64,000 nt of DNA from Amblyornis subalaris (Eukaryota > Chordata > Aves > Passeriformes > Ptilonorhynchidae). The translations under genes and the position numbers were made by a program. A model generated the notes under the pieces. It saw only the letters and a list, made by a program, of their open reading frames with translations, had not been told where the DNA came from and searched no databases. The DNA is taken from positions 17,912,077 through 17,976,076 of the forward strand of contig JACAXG010000002.1 in assembly GCA_018881555.1 (NCBI GenBank), in the 5' to 3' direction. Below, one piece after another: positions 1 through 11,760 of the stretch; the stretch's first letter is position 1, and each line of letters begins with the position of its first letter.

Positions 1-3000
1 ACTTTCTACTGAAAACATTAAATTTTCCCATTTCTCACACAGGCTTGTAAAAGAAGAGACTGCACCCTCACCAATGGTTGCATGTCTCNTCACTCATGTA
101 AACACGGGACTCTTCTCCAGACCAATTTACGACCCTTCTGTTTTTTCTTCAAACATCCTGCAGCAGTGAGCCATCAGAGTCTAATTAGAAATTTTGCTCG
201 AAAAANCAGTCCCTTTGCTTTGCTGCCTCTTCTGAAACCCTTCAAGAACAGGTGCTGCCAATCNGCCTTTGCAGCTTTCTTTGTCCAGTAGATGTTTCTC
301 TTGTGCTGCCCTGATCCATTTCCTCTCAGAGATGAGCAATCCCCAACATGTCCATCTCTTGTCAGTGAAAACTGCTGCTCATCCTGGGATTCTTAATCTT
401 CTTCCCTTGTTCTGGAACCTCATTTCTGATGTAGGAGCACAGGTTTGTGTGTTTCTGCTTCCCCGAGACCCTTTGGCTTAGAGTTTCATGCTGCTTGGCT
501 TTGGGCCTCAGGAGCTCTGGCACATACGAAGTACAGGGTGTGGGGACTGGGGGTGCACCCATGCCCCTGCAGAATGGGGGACATTTCTAATCCTTGGGCT
601 TGGGGCACTGCCTGCTTTTGCCTCTGTGCCTGCCCAGAAGGTGGACTTGCAGTGGCAGTCCCTGGTGCGAGAGTAGAGGGAGGATGGAGCAGATGGAGGA
701 TGCAGGCCACTTGCTCCCTCTCCAGCCTTCTGCATTCTCCACATATTTGTAAAACAACTTTTGTTTTAAATTGAATTGATTTCTAAGAGAGCCATTAAAA
801 TACAGAAATGCTTCTCACTGACCTAGTACTCTGCATTCATGTTGGTAGAATTTTGGATGTGTTTCTATAGTCCTCCCGCCAGTTCTTTGTCAGGGTGAAG
901 GGTTTAGTTGGCTCTGTTAATCCACTTTCTAGCTGAAATTGTTCATTTAAATCGTTACAAAAATCCACTCTTTTCCAATGTGAATCCTATATTCCCAGAT
1001 TTGAGTACTGCTGCCAGTGTAAAGACTTCAAATTCTCTGAGTGCAATCACACTATGTCAGTCCAAAGCCAAATTGCAAACACTTACCCACAATTCCCCTT
1101 ACTCAGCTTTAAGCTAATTTTTCCAGCAGGCAACAATAGCTATAAAAGTATAGGGAAAGATTATTAGAAGAGCTTAAGAAATGGTTAATCGATTCCTTCA
1201 CAAGCTGTGGTATAGTTGTACAACATTCTCTTATTGCAAGAAGTGAAATGTTTAGTTCTGTTACTTAATATATTTTTAGCACGTGGTTCTTCAGTGTGAC
1301 AGTAATTAAGAGCAATCACAGCCACTGAAAGATGAAGCATGGAGCAAAAGATCAAGTGATTGTTTAAGCTGAAGTCAACCAAAGTAGGAAAAGTAAACTC
1401 ACTGACATGAAGAAAAAAGCTTTCTTTGAGTGCTCTGGTGTTTTACAATTAGCAAAGCCAAACACACTTGTGTAACTTTTTCCGCCTGCAGTGATGGATA
1501 ATGTTCGGGTCACAACATGATGTGTTGGGTGGTGAGGTTTGCTCCTGCAGGCCTGTTAAGAACATCATTCATGTCAGGTCTTNCCTGTAGCTGAGGTATG
1601 ATGTGCCCAGCAACGCTTCTCTGCTAATCGAGGTTCAAACACTGCAAACAGCAAACACAGTTCCTCAGGGGCTGGGGGGAGCAAAGCTGGTTGAAAACAC
1701 AGGCAGAGGACCAGTCTCCTCCAGTTGTAGATAATTCCCAAAAAGTAACATTTCAGAGGCCAGTGGAGAGAGAAGCAATTACTGTCCAGCAAAATTACAA
1801 TCTGAATGGGCTGCCATTTTCAGTGCTCTGCTGGGATGGCTCTCATTGCTATAGAAACTTCTGAAAGTGAGACAGAGAGGTTTTCCAGCACTGGAAATTG
1901 CGAATGGAGTAGGTTAGACTGGGTGCAAAGCCCATTCAGTCAGGCAGCTGCCAATTGAGCCTCTTTGCCAAGTAGATTGTAGGAAATGCTGATTAGTCCA
2001 CGGAACGCACCAGCAAATTAAATTTCAGTCACAGCCGCCTGGGCAGTTTCGGTGGGCACACAGCTCCAGCCTGTGGTGCACCTGGGCTTGTTCTCCCACT
2101 GTGGCCTCTCCCACGGCCGCTTCCCCTTGCTCACATGTACCGCAGTGATGCTGCAGCAGTGATGCTGCAGCTGTGGCAGACTAAGGACACAGCTCAGACG
2201 AAGTTTGTGGGGAAAGGTGGCAGTGACCAGTCTAGTAAAGGATGTCTGTGGGACATCATTTCAGGTAAAGGAGCAGTGTCCCTCCCCACTCCAGTTTTGA
2301 CATTTTTCCCAGGGCTCAAGCCCAGGAGATGAGGGCTGCTGCCACGTTCACCTCCCTCAGACTGGGCTGGCACCCCCAGTTTTTCTCCCCCACCCGACTT
2401 GCTGTCTTGGCATACAGACAGGACTGCTGTCTTTGAACACTGCCTGCCAATCATTTCCCCTCCAAACAGCCTGCAGTGGACAGCTGAAACTCTCCCTTCA
2501 GTACAGCCCAAAGCCTGCCACAAACCAGGAGACAGGGATAAGCCTGCGGGATGTGTTGGTGCTTGGGGCTTTCCCTTTTCCACCTCTTCAGCAGCTTAGA
2601 CAAACCCCTGAAACCCCCTCTTGCAGCCCATCGTCCTCAGCTTTGGTTGGACACTCAGGTGCAGTTGCAACTCCAGTAATGTTTCTTCATAAGAAGCTGC
2701 TCTGACATCCTTTCCATACCCCCACTTCTCAGCTCTTTCATCTGTGCTGGGGGATGGTTTAATATCTTTTTGTGTCATTGCTGGCCTCAGTAAAGCAGCT
2801 TGTCACCCTTCTGGCAGTAGTTATTCCAGTGCCTCACTCCCCACTGATCCCCTAAACGAATGTTGTATTAGTAGGCTTTTTCACCATCACTGTTTCATTT
2901 CCTTCTCTTTCCTGCCTCTCCTCAGCCTCCTTTGGTTTAACTGCAGGCAGTCAGCCAGAAGACTTTCAGGCAGGTAAGCACAGACACAGCTAATGCTGTG

Positions 3001-4464
3001 ACACAGTCACACGGCCATTTCCCCTCTCCTCCACAAGGTGGGTGCAGCCGGTGTGCCAGGCTCGGGCAGCTTCAGCGCTGTGCCCCCCTGTGGCCCTTCA
3101 CAAGAGCTCCACTTAGGATAGTTGCTTTTCCANTCGCACTTGGTTTTGAGGCAAAATAATAAAACCACTTTGTGAAGCAAAGGCATTTCCTACCTATCTA
3201 CATGGCAGTTTCCAAATATACCGGTTCTTCATGGGCTGTGCTTGGAAAAAAATGTTTGCATTTAGGTACAAATAATTGTATGTTCTCCATAAATAAAAGC
3301 AGCAAGATTTGTCTTGCAGCATAAGGGAGAATGATGTAAAAAGTCACAGCTTATCAAATCCATGAAATATTTGCTGTATGGATTTTTTTCCCAGGGAAAA
3401 AAAAAGCCCTTTTGGTAGTGAATATAATTGGTATTTCAGTCTGTTTGTGATTCTGTTCATCTGCAATTCCTGAATGCATAGTTCTTTAAAAGTCAGAGTG
3501 ACTTCATCCTCTGCTCTCAGAGNACCTGAGGACAAGCATCAAGACATCTGCTCAAGCCAGTGCCTGTCACTGCCTGCCCAGACTTTTTATATACATTGGC
3601 TATTTATTTTACCAGTGTCTAACACGTTGCAGTACTGTGTATGCATGTATTTTATATGTACTTAAGGAGCTATGAATGGGTTTTGCAGACCTTGTGGCCT
3701 GTAAATGCTCCCACAGCCATGCGTTAAGACTTGGTTAATGGATGCTAATCTGTCAATTCTTGAACAATTTGGGAAATTAGTTATTGACATAATGGAGAAA
3801 TTATCTGAGTGTATCACAGCAACACATACTTGAGGACACCTCCGTCTGCTAGGGTTGACCCTAATAATTAACAGCCTTACCCAGTGCCCCAGAGGTGCTT
3901 TATAAGGCACAAGGCTGAAGGTTAAATAGCTTCTGTGCATCAGATGTGCTCATTACACCAGTATGTCTATAATGGCTTTTCTGAAGCCACAGCAGCTTGT
4001 TAATTGATTTTTCTAATTTCACGGTCTTTCCAGGGGTCCCCTGTACCATTACAAAGCTGTGCCCTTGTCCTTGCCAGATTCCCTTTTCCTGTTCAGCCTG
4101 AGAACTACTGTCCCCTCTCTGAATGGGGACTGCCTTCCACCCCTTTGCTTGCCCTTGGTCAGCTGTATGGTGCTGCTTGGGCACCCTCCATCCCACTCCT
4201 CCAGCTTAGCTCCTCCTTCTGTCACACTCACAGGCTCGACCTCCAGCCGCCTCCTGTTTAACCACCCACCTCCACAGCATAGCATCCAGCCAGCCCTGCA
4301 GGTCTCCTCTGTTTGGTCCAGGGTTTATTTAATTTGAAAGTTTTCTAAAATGAGGCAGTGATGATGAATAAAAGGCTAAGTGTCATAAGTGACTTGGTGT
4401 GGAAGAGGATGAAGGTTTGTAAGGAGAGCACCACCAGCTTCTAAACCACCAGTTCACTGGTCAC
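1..4464. other. Intergenic DNA upstream of FOXO3, no gene recognised
   Basis: This stretch has only short open frames, and none looks like a known protein. I looked for the 3' end of AFG1L, the gene expected upstream of FOXO3 from mammalian gene order, and did not find its C-terminal coding exon by eye. The only local structure noted is a small tandem duplication at 2143-2170. A few single N bases (90, 206, 264, 1583, 3133, 3523) look like ambiguous calls. Confidence 0.5.
2143..2170. repeat. 14-bp direct tandem duplication
   Basis: The unit CAGTGATGCTGCAG occurs twice back to back, at 2143-2156 and 2157-2170, with no mismatch. It looks like a simple replication-slippage duplication. No function is inferred. 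Confidence 0.85.
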
Positions 4465-5350
4465 ACCTAGCATGGCTTCACGAGGGGAAGGTGCTGCTTG
4501 TTGAACTTCATTTTACAACAAGGTAATCCACCTANCTGATTAAGGGAAGCCAGTTGATGTAATCCTTCTGAATTTCAGTAAAGCTTTCAATGCTGTCTCT
4601 CACAGGATCCTTCTGGACAAAATGTCCAGCACACAGCTGGATAAACACATCACGTGATGGGTGAGCAACTGGCTCACAGGTGCACAAAGAGTTATGGTGA
4701 ATGGGGTGATGTCAGGCTGGTTACCTGTCACTAGTGGGGTTCCACAGGAATCCATCTTAGGCCCCGTGCTCTTCAACATCTTCATAAATATCTTGGATTC
4801 AGAATTTGAAGAGATACTGGGTAAGTTTGCTGCTGATACTAAATTGGGAGCAGCTGTTGATGCCCTCGAGGGCAGGGAAGCCCTACAGAGAGACCTCTCC
4901 AAGTTAGAGGACTGGGCCATCACCAACCATATGAAGTTCAACAAGGCAAAGTGCTGGATTCTGCATTTGGGCTGGGGCAACCCTGGATAAATGGACAGAC
5001 TTGGAAATGAGAGGCTGGAAAGCAGTGCTGCAGAAAGGGGAAGAGGAGGGGCAGACACAGATCTCTTCTCTGTGCTGACCAGTGACAGGACCTGAGGGAA
5101 TGGCCTGAAGTTGTACCAGGGGAGGTTTAGGTTGGACATTAGGAAAAGGTTCTTCACCCAGAGGGTGGTTGGCTCTCCAGGGAAGTGGTCTGGTCACAGC
5201 ATCAAGCCTGACAGAGTTCAAGAAGTGTTTCTACAATGCTGTCAGGCACAAGGTGTGACTCTTGGGATTGTGCTGTGCAGGTCCAGGAGTTGGACTTGGA
5301 TGATCCTGAGGGGTCCCTTCCACCTCAGGATATTCTGTCATTCTATAACC
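4465..5350 (+). mobile_element. CR1 LINE fragment, 3' part with reverse-transcriptase remnant and internal deletions
   Basis: The frame around 4661-4990 encodes a recognisable CR1 reverse-transcriptase segment. It has the [16 protein letters not shown] block, a degraded catalytic box reading FAADTKLG where active copies read FADDTKLG, and the later [10 protein letters not shown] block. The 3' part (about 5040-5350) carries the typical CR1 3' UTR words and ends in the family's terminal GATCC...CCCTTCCACCTCAGGATATTCTGTCATTCTAT-like tail, seen here at about 5300-5347. The RT segment jumps almost directly into the 3' UTR near 5037, so several hundred bases seem to be missing. A shorter loss lies near 5175. 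The copy is 5'-truncated and dead. Family assignment is from memory of CR1 consensus patterns. Confidence 0.9.
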
Positions 5351-6563
5351 TGCTTCTCTGATCAACTGCTACAGCTGGAAATAGAAAAACTTTCTGGGCT
5401 GATTTAGAGCTCATTTATAGCTGAAGCCATTGAGCCACTAACGCCACAAGCTCCTGCCTATGTCCCAAGTGAGAAATGAGGTTCAAAACTCTCAGCCTTT
5501 GGGTCAAAATCCTCCAATGTATTTGTAGGATACCTGACTAGGGTGGAAGATGGGTCCTCACAAAGGAGGAGCTGGGCTTTAGTACCTCCTCTCTTTCAAA
5601 CAGAAAGATGATTGGTTTTTTGTTTTGCATGTTAACAAGGTGAAAGGGTAAAAGCAGGGGAAAGTGAGTTTCAGCAGAGCTTGCCATTTCTTGACTTAAA
5701 ACAGACACAAGCTCCCATCTTCCTATTACCTTCACTCTGCAGCTGTCCCACGCTCATGCAAAGGGGATGCACAAAGCCCTGTTGTGCTATGGGTCCTGGA
5801 GAGATTTTTCTGTTTCACTTGGGCTGAGATGCTCCTGACAAAGGGAGAGGCTAAGGAAGCCGTCAGGATTTGTGGATCCCTCTCCTCTGACTTTGGTGCA
5901 TCTATAATCAGTGACAACAGACAAGTTCAGTGCTGTATTTTAAGTAAATTGAGGCAGCACTGTTCCATACTCCACGCAAAACAGAGAGCCTGGGCTAAGG
6001 CAGGATAAACAGTAAATTAGCATGAATGACTGACAAGGGAAAGCTAGTCCCTAATCCTGTTTTGTAGGACTACTTTTGTACTTGAGTGCATCATACGCCA
6101 CCATCTGGCTCCACCGTGTGTTGGGATCTCTCCTCTTGCCTCGGGGGGGGGGGGGGGGGGAGGGGAATTTCGTTCCTCACCCTTTCCTAGAGGAGTGTGC
6201 AAGCACTTGCATCACACTCTCTTCAGCACGGTAGTGCCAAGCAGGCAACTTTTCATCAACCACGCTCATTGCTTCTGCAATTCAGTGGCACTTCCAGTCG
6301 AAATGCATTCCCTGTTCTTCACTCGTCTTCTCCAGAGCATGAACACGCTGGTCTCTCTGATGGTAAAAAATAGCAGTCTGGGGCTATAAAATCCTAGACC
6401 AGCAAGAATCTGTGGGGATACCTGTCCTTAGGATAACAAGAGTCATCCGGACAGCCTGGGTTCTTCCCAAGNCTTGCACCTGCTGGGGCTCTGGAAACAC
6501 AACCATTCGCTCTGTGGTCAGCCACTTCTCAGTGATAAAAGGGCATGCCTGCTCTTGTTTCTA
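5351..6563. other. Intergenic DNA, no gene recognised
   Basis: No coding frame or known repeat was recognised here apart from the long G homopolymer listed separately. Confidence 0.5.
6143..6160. repeat. Poly-G homopolymer (18 G)
   Basis: An uninterrupted run of 18 G is followed by A and four more G. Such tracts can form G-quadruplexes and are also prone to sequencing and assembly length errors, so the exact length is doubtful. Confidence 0.85.
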
Positions 6564-6757
6564 AAATCATAGAATCACAGAATCATATAATAGCTTGGTT
6601 CCCAGGGACCTTACAGATCATCCAGTTCAAACTCCTGTGACACGGGCAGGGACACCTTCCACTAGACCAGGTTGCTCAGAGGCCCACCCAACCTGGCCTT
6701 GAACACTCCCAGGGATGGGGCATCCACAACTTCTCTAGGCAACCTGTTCCAGTGCCA
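6564..6757 (-). mobile_element. CR1 LINE 3' end, reverse orientation
   Basis: The segment starts with the reverse complement of the CR1 3' terminal ATTCTATGATT-type tail (ATCATAGAATCACAGAATCA at 6566-6585). It continues through the characteristic antisense words for the CR1 3' UTR, including the block around 6645-6740 (GGACACCTTCCACTAGACCA, then GGGATGGGGCATCCACAAC). It breaks off after GTTCCAGTGCC. This is a short, 5'-truncated, noncoding copy. Confidence 0.9.
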
Positions 6758-6792
6758 ATTATCTTCCATATTCTAAATCCGCTCTGGAAAAC

Positions 6793-6945
6793 TCCCGCTA
6801 AAGCCCCGAGCGCCGCCGGGGTTGGGCTGAGGGCGGCCTGCAAGGCGGGCAGAGCCCACAAGGTGGCGGGCGCGCACCGCGGCCCAGCGGCGGCGGCGAG
6901 GGGGGCTGGCCGCGCCTGCAGGGCCGGCCTGGAAAGGAGAGGGTG
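6793..6945. other. Isolated GC- and CpG-rich patch between two CR1 copies
   Basis: About 150 bp are very GC-rich and dense in CpG (for example GGCGGGCGCGCACCGCGGCC at 6862-6881), in sharp contrast to both flanks. It is too short for a standard CpG island and no gene was recognised in it. It may be a small orphan CpG island, a fragment of a GC-rich repeat, or a remnant promoter. Confidence 0.5.
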
Positions 6946-7024
6946 AAAATACAGCGCAGACTGTCACCGCCAGGCTGAGAACAAAGTCAAGCACATACAC
7001 CGTGCTAGCCTGGGCTGAGATTCC

Positions 7025-7388
7025 TTTCGGAAAGTTTAATGTGGAGAAGAGAAGACTGAGAAGGGATCCCATTCATGCATATATAAATATTTCAGCGGCG
7101 GGTGCCAAGAGGATGGTGCCAGAGTCTTTTTGGTGGTGCCCAGTGACAGGATTAGGAGCAATGGCCATAAACTAAAACACAGTAAGTTCCACCTTAACGT
7201 GAGGAAGAACTTATTTATGTTACTGGAACAGGCTGCCTGTGGAGGTCATGGAGTCTCTCTCTAGAGATATTCCAAACCCACCTGGATGTGTTCCTGTGTC
7301 ACCTGCTCTAGATGACACTGCCTTGGCAGGGGGGGTCAGACTGGATGATGTCTAGAGGTCCCTTCCAACCCGAACAAGTCTGTGAAGT
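7025..7388 (+). mobile_element. CR1 LINE 3' end, forward orientation
   Basis: This matches the remembered avian CR1 3' region. It has the GTGGAGAAGAGAAGACTGAG start, a GTGCCAAGAGGATGGTGCCAG block, and an ACTGGAACAGGCTGCCTGTG block. It ends with GATGATGTCTAGAGGTCCCTTCCAACCC-like sequence at about 7343-7372. It is a different CR1 subfamily from the copy at 4465-5350. There is no coding potential. Confidence 0.88.
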
Positions 7389-7675
7389 GCTGAAAAAAAA
7401 ACGAAGATGTCAAACACTCACGTTCCCAGCCCGGGATACAGCCTTGTGTCCCATGTGAGGCAGGGTGGACACAAAAACGGGGGACAGCCGTTGTGAGGGG
7501 CTGCGCGGTGGCTGCTGGACCGGGAAGTGTGGGGCAGGTGAGCAGCAGAGCCTCCCGCAGGACAGGAATGACCCGACCTTCCCCATGACACAGATTTATG
7601 TTTTTAATACACAACCAGTCAATTATAACTTGGTTTTGGGAAGCAAGGGCTTCCTTGAAGTGGGACTGCCCCATA

Positions 7676-7850
7676 TCACAGAATCAGCTAAGCTGGAAAG
7701 GACCCATCAGCACCATTCAGTCCAACTCCCGGCCCTGCACAGGACCATCCCCAAGAGTCACACCATGTGCCTAATAGTATTGTCCAAACACTTCTGGAAT
7801 TCTCTTGGTGCTGTGACCCCTTTCACGTTGCTTGATCTTATCCCAACCTT
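7676..7850 (-). mobile_element. CR1 LINE 3' end fragment, reverse orientation
   Basis: The segment begins with a reversed CR1 tail (CACAGAATCAGCTAAGCTGG at 7677-7696) and follows the antisense 3' UTR of the same subfamily as 4465-5350, including the words around 7735-7790 (CTGCACAGGACCATCCCCAA, then GAGTCACACCATGTGCCTAA). After about 7810 the match decays, so the left boundary is clear and the right one is approximate. Confidence 0.8.
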
Positions 7851-10690
7851 CCCCCTATGGCCAGAAGTTGCCTTGCAATGGCTCAAGCTGAATCCTCCCG
7901 ACCATAGCACCAGCAGCATCCCTTGGTGCACCGCACAGGGCTTGCGTGCTCCCAAGTGAAGCCACAAGCAGGCCTCTGAAAGCCTTTGGAAAGCTTCTGC
8001 ATGACTATCTTGTTTCTTCTCAGGCAGGCATATTCCCACCTGGATCCCTGTCTCCAGCCCATCCCTTTTAGTACATGTTGGTAGCATGTTGACTGGGTGA
8101 TGGAAGGCTGTCTCCACCCCGGGGTGCAGAAGTTCTTGGTGGCGGTCATTGCTGCCCCTGCATGTAGGGACTTTTTGGCAAGTTGAGCTGGTAGTGCCAT
8201 CTATGGCTGGGATTTTAGGTAATTCTGAGATGATCATTGCACATACAGGTGGTCTTATGAGAAAGGGAGACTCACACAACTTCAGGCACAGCTGTGAATT
8301 CCCCATATTCAAGGGCAGCTGTGTTGGCAAGTTGCTCTCTGTATCTCAGTGAAGAAATTCTCCTTAGTGGGGTTGTCTTCTGCCTGGAGCCTGTTCTCAA
8401 AAAATCACACCACCTGGAACATTTAGAGGAGTCTGGCTTTTAAACATGCCTGAAACCCCGATGCCCTGAAATCCAGAGCACTTTCAGGATTTGGCTTATG
8501 CAGACTCCTCAAAGAAAACCCCAGGACTATGACTTTATAAAAAAAGATGGCCCTTGCTTGGGCTTACTGCGGTTAAGAGCTTCAAGAAGCTCCTGTTCTG
8601 TTCTGCCACCCCTTCATCATCAGCCTCTCCACTTCTCCCCCTCCTCCTCCTCCCACAGGGTTCAGCTTGCAGAAATCCTATCCATTAGGATATCCAATCC
8701 TAGGAGAATGTGCAGGCTGTATCGTCTCCAAAAATATGAGCAAAGAAATTAGAAGGTACTAGAGAGAATGGGTTTAACCCTGTGAAAATGTTTAACCTCT
8801 GTTAAACATTTCATGGATTGTTGTTTGGTTTGGGTCTTTTTGAATTATTTTGTTGTTTGTTTTTATCATGAGAGCAGCTGTTGTCTGCTTGGTCTTCCCC
8901 ATGTGATTTCCCCTTCCAGCTCATACCTCTGTTGATTGGTGCAAGCAGCTCCTTGTGCAGTCAGGTTCTGTTCTTCTGAGGCACCAAACTTTCCCCACAC
9001 AGAGTGCAAGCACCCCACGTGGCACTCAGGCATTTCAATGTTCAGTGTTGTCGCATACTTAAGTACCTTTTAGGCTGAATTTCTTAATCCTCGAGCTTTA
9101 AAAAAATGCTAAATTCAAGTGGAAAATATAGATGACCTTGTTAAACATTGGTCCCTCTGTGGCTTGCCTAGAGGAAGAAATTACGTTGAGATTTTTTCAA
9201 GTCAAACTATTGTACAAACACATTGAAGGGAGGTATGTAAAAAGAGACTTTTCCTGGAAAATTTCACTCCTATAGAGAACCTGCTGGAACAGAAGTCGAG
9301 NGATATATAGAAAAACTACCCCAGTGTTTCAAGAAACAGGAAAGATTATTGGTCCATCTAGAGTGAAGAAGAGACAAGGAAAAAAATCCACTCCAATCAA
9401 GCATGCCAGAGCATAACCCTCTCTGCAGATCTCTTCTCATAACAGTCCAAGCCCATGAAAGAACTTGCATCAATAGATGCTAAAGTCTACTGAAGGCCTT
9501 TAATGTAGCAAGTCAATGAACTTTGATGGAGCTGACTTTTCTGGAAAATCAGTTGGATTGCCAAGGTAACCGCATCACAAAAGGATGCAGGATGGAAGGA
9601 CACAGATGTTTGCTAAAAAGTTCTATGGGCCTGACAAAATTAAATGAAACTGGATGTCCTAGAAAAGAGTTTTCACATTCATCATATCTCTTGGCTGGAT
9701 TCCACAGCATTACAGAAACATTTCTACAAGAATTGATTAATTTTCACATTTTGGGCCCTGGAGAGCTTCCCATGCTGCTCAGAATAGGTAGGTATTTTTG
9801 AGTACAGGCTTAGAGGTAAGATCTAAGCCAGCTGGGCAGGTCAACATCCTTCAGTTACATATTACCATGCATATGACTGAATCCTTCCATCAACAAGCTG
9901 AAAGGAAAGAGAGTAAAAGGACTAGCTGCTTATTTTACCCACATTTAGCAGCAGGATATGCATATAAAAGCAGATTAACTGGAGGGACAACAGTAAGCTA
10001 ATCTGAGACACAGAGCAAAGGTAAAATTTTTTTCTGACACAAAGAATAACCTTCGTCTGGCCAGTGATGGATCCAAAGGGATCCAAGCTACAGGGTAAGG
10101 TCAAAAGCAACATTCCCCCAGAGTTTTGAAGAAGTTTTAGACTCATAGGTTCAGTTCAGCCTAAAACATGGGTTCTTCCATTCTAAAACTGAATGGTTCT
10201 TAAAGTCTGGGTCAGCTCCTGCCTGGGTCTGTTTGGAGCTGTAGTCTTTGCAAACAAGAGCAGTGGCTGCAGGACTTCACCTGGTGCCTGACTGAGCCAT
10301 TTCCATCTCTCCTGTCAAAGCCTTATTCTTCTTCCATCCTCTGTACTTTCCTGTGCTGGAACTCTTTGCTCATGCAGATACCCTTACTGCTTTCCAGAGG
10401 TATGGGGGCTTTAGGAAAACTTCTTGGAAAACAGCTTGCATGTCCTCCAAAAAAAAATAAGCCCTAAACCAACCAAACAAAAACCCCCCAAAATTTCTTA
10501 ATCTTAAAAGGGATTTTTTTTTCCCCACATAAAAATAAGTTCAGAACTCTCACTTACTACTTGGAGATCTTGTTTCAAAACCCTGCTCTACCTCTAACTT
10601 CCATGTTCCAGAGAATCTATGAACCAGCTTAATATTTTGTGGGTAGTGACAACAACTGCATGACGACTGGACAACTCCACCCCTTCGTTT
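7851..10690. other. Intergenic DNA, no gene recognised
   Basis: No known protein, RNA gene or repeat was recognised. A 190-codon open frame on the minus strand (7758-8330) overlaps the CR1 tail at its C-terminal end and resembles nothing I know. It is treated under findings. Confidence 0.45.
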
Positions 10691-11760
10691 CATAGAATCA
10701 TAGAATGGCTTGTGTTGGAATGAACCTTAAAGATCATTTACTTCCAACTCCCTGCCATGGACAGGGACACCTTCCACTAGACCAGGTTGCTTCAAGCCCC
10801 ATCCAACTTGGCTTTGAACACTTCCAGGGATGGGGCATCCACAGCTGCTCTGGACAACCTGTTCCAGTGCCTCACCACCCTCACAGTAAAGAATTTCTCC
10901 CTAACATCTAATCTAGACCTACCCTCTTTTAGCTTTACACCATTCCCTCTTGTCTTATCACTACATGCCCATGTAAAAAGCCTCCCTCCCCTTTAAGTAC
11001 TGGAAGGCCGCAAGGAGGTCTTCCTGTAGCCTTCTCTGTGTTGCACAATCCCAGCTCTCTCAGCCTCTCTTGGCAGGAAAGGTGCTCCATCCCTCTGATT
11101 GTCTTCGTGGCCTCCTCTGGACTCAATCTAACAGGTCCACATCTTGTGCTGGAAAGCCCAGAGCTGGATGCAGCACTCCAGGTGGAGACTCAGTAGAGCG
11201 GAGTAGAGGGGCAGAATCACCTCTGTTGACCTGCAGGTCACACCTCTTGATGCAGCCCAGGACGTGTTTGGCTTTCTGGGCTGTGAGTGCACACTGTTGG
11301 CTCATGTCCAGCTTTTCATCTACAAGAACCCCCAAGTCCTTCTCCACAGGGCTGCTCTCAGTGAGTTCTTCCAGTCTGTACTCATGTCTGGGATTGCTCT
11401 GACCCTGGTGCAGCAGCTTGCACTTGTTGAACCTCATGAGGTTCTCATGGGCCCACTTCTCAAGTTTGTCCAGGTTCCTCTGGATGGCTTCCCTTCCCTC
11501 TGCTGTGTCAACTGCACCGCTCAGCTTCACGTCATCTGCAAAGTTGCTGAGGGTGGACTCGATCCCACTGTCATTGATAAAGATACTAAAGAGGCAGAGC
11601 CTCAAGGGACACCACTCGGCACCAGCCTCCACCTAGACCCAAAATCTTTGACCACAACACTCTGGCTGCATCCATCCAATCAATGCCTTATCTGCCAAAC
11701 AGTCCACCTTTCAAATCCATATCTCTCCAATTTGAAGACAGGGATGTTGTGTGGAAATCA
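10691..11760 (-). mobile_element. CR1 LINE, 5'-truncated, with degraded reverse-transcriptase C-terminal region
   Basis: Read on the minus strand, this is a CR1 copy of about 1.07 kb. The reversed 3' tail lies at 10691 (CATAGAATCATAGAATGG). The 3' UTR follows, and then a CR1 ORF2 C-terminal segment in the minus frame 11632-11123. That frame holds LFSIFIND, the catalytic-type [13 protein letters not shown] block, the [15 protein letters not shown] block and [18 protein letters not shown]. The nucleotide similarity to CR1 continues past the frame break near 11632 to about 11760, through the CACTCGGCACCAGCCTCCAC region and the ATCCATATCTCTCCAATTTG block. The frame breaks and 5' truncation make it inactive. 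The plus-strand open frame 11264-12040 is antisense to this element and not a gene. Confidence 0.92.

Noticed and set aside
4600..5157. 185-codon minus-strand open frame
   Set aside because: It is antisense to the plus-strand CR1 copy, whose RT frame is the real coding relic.
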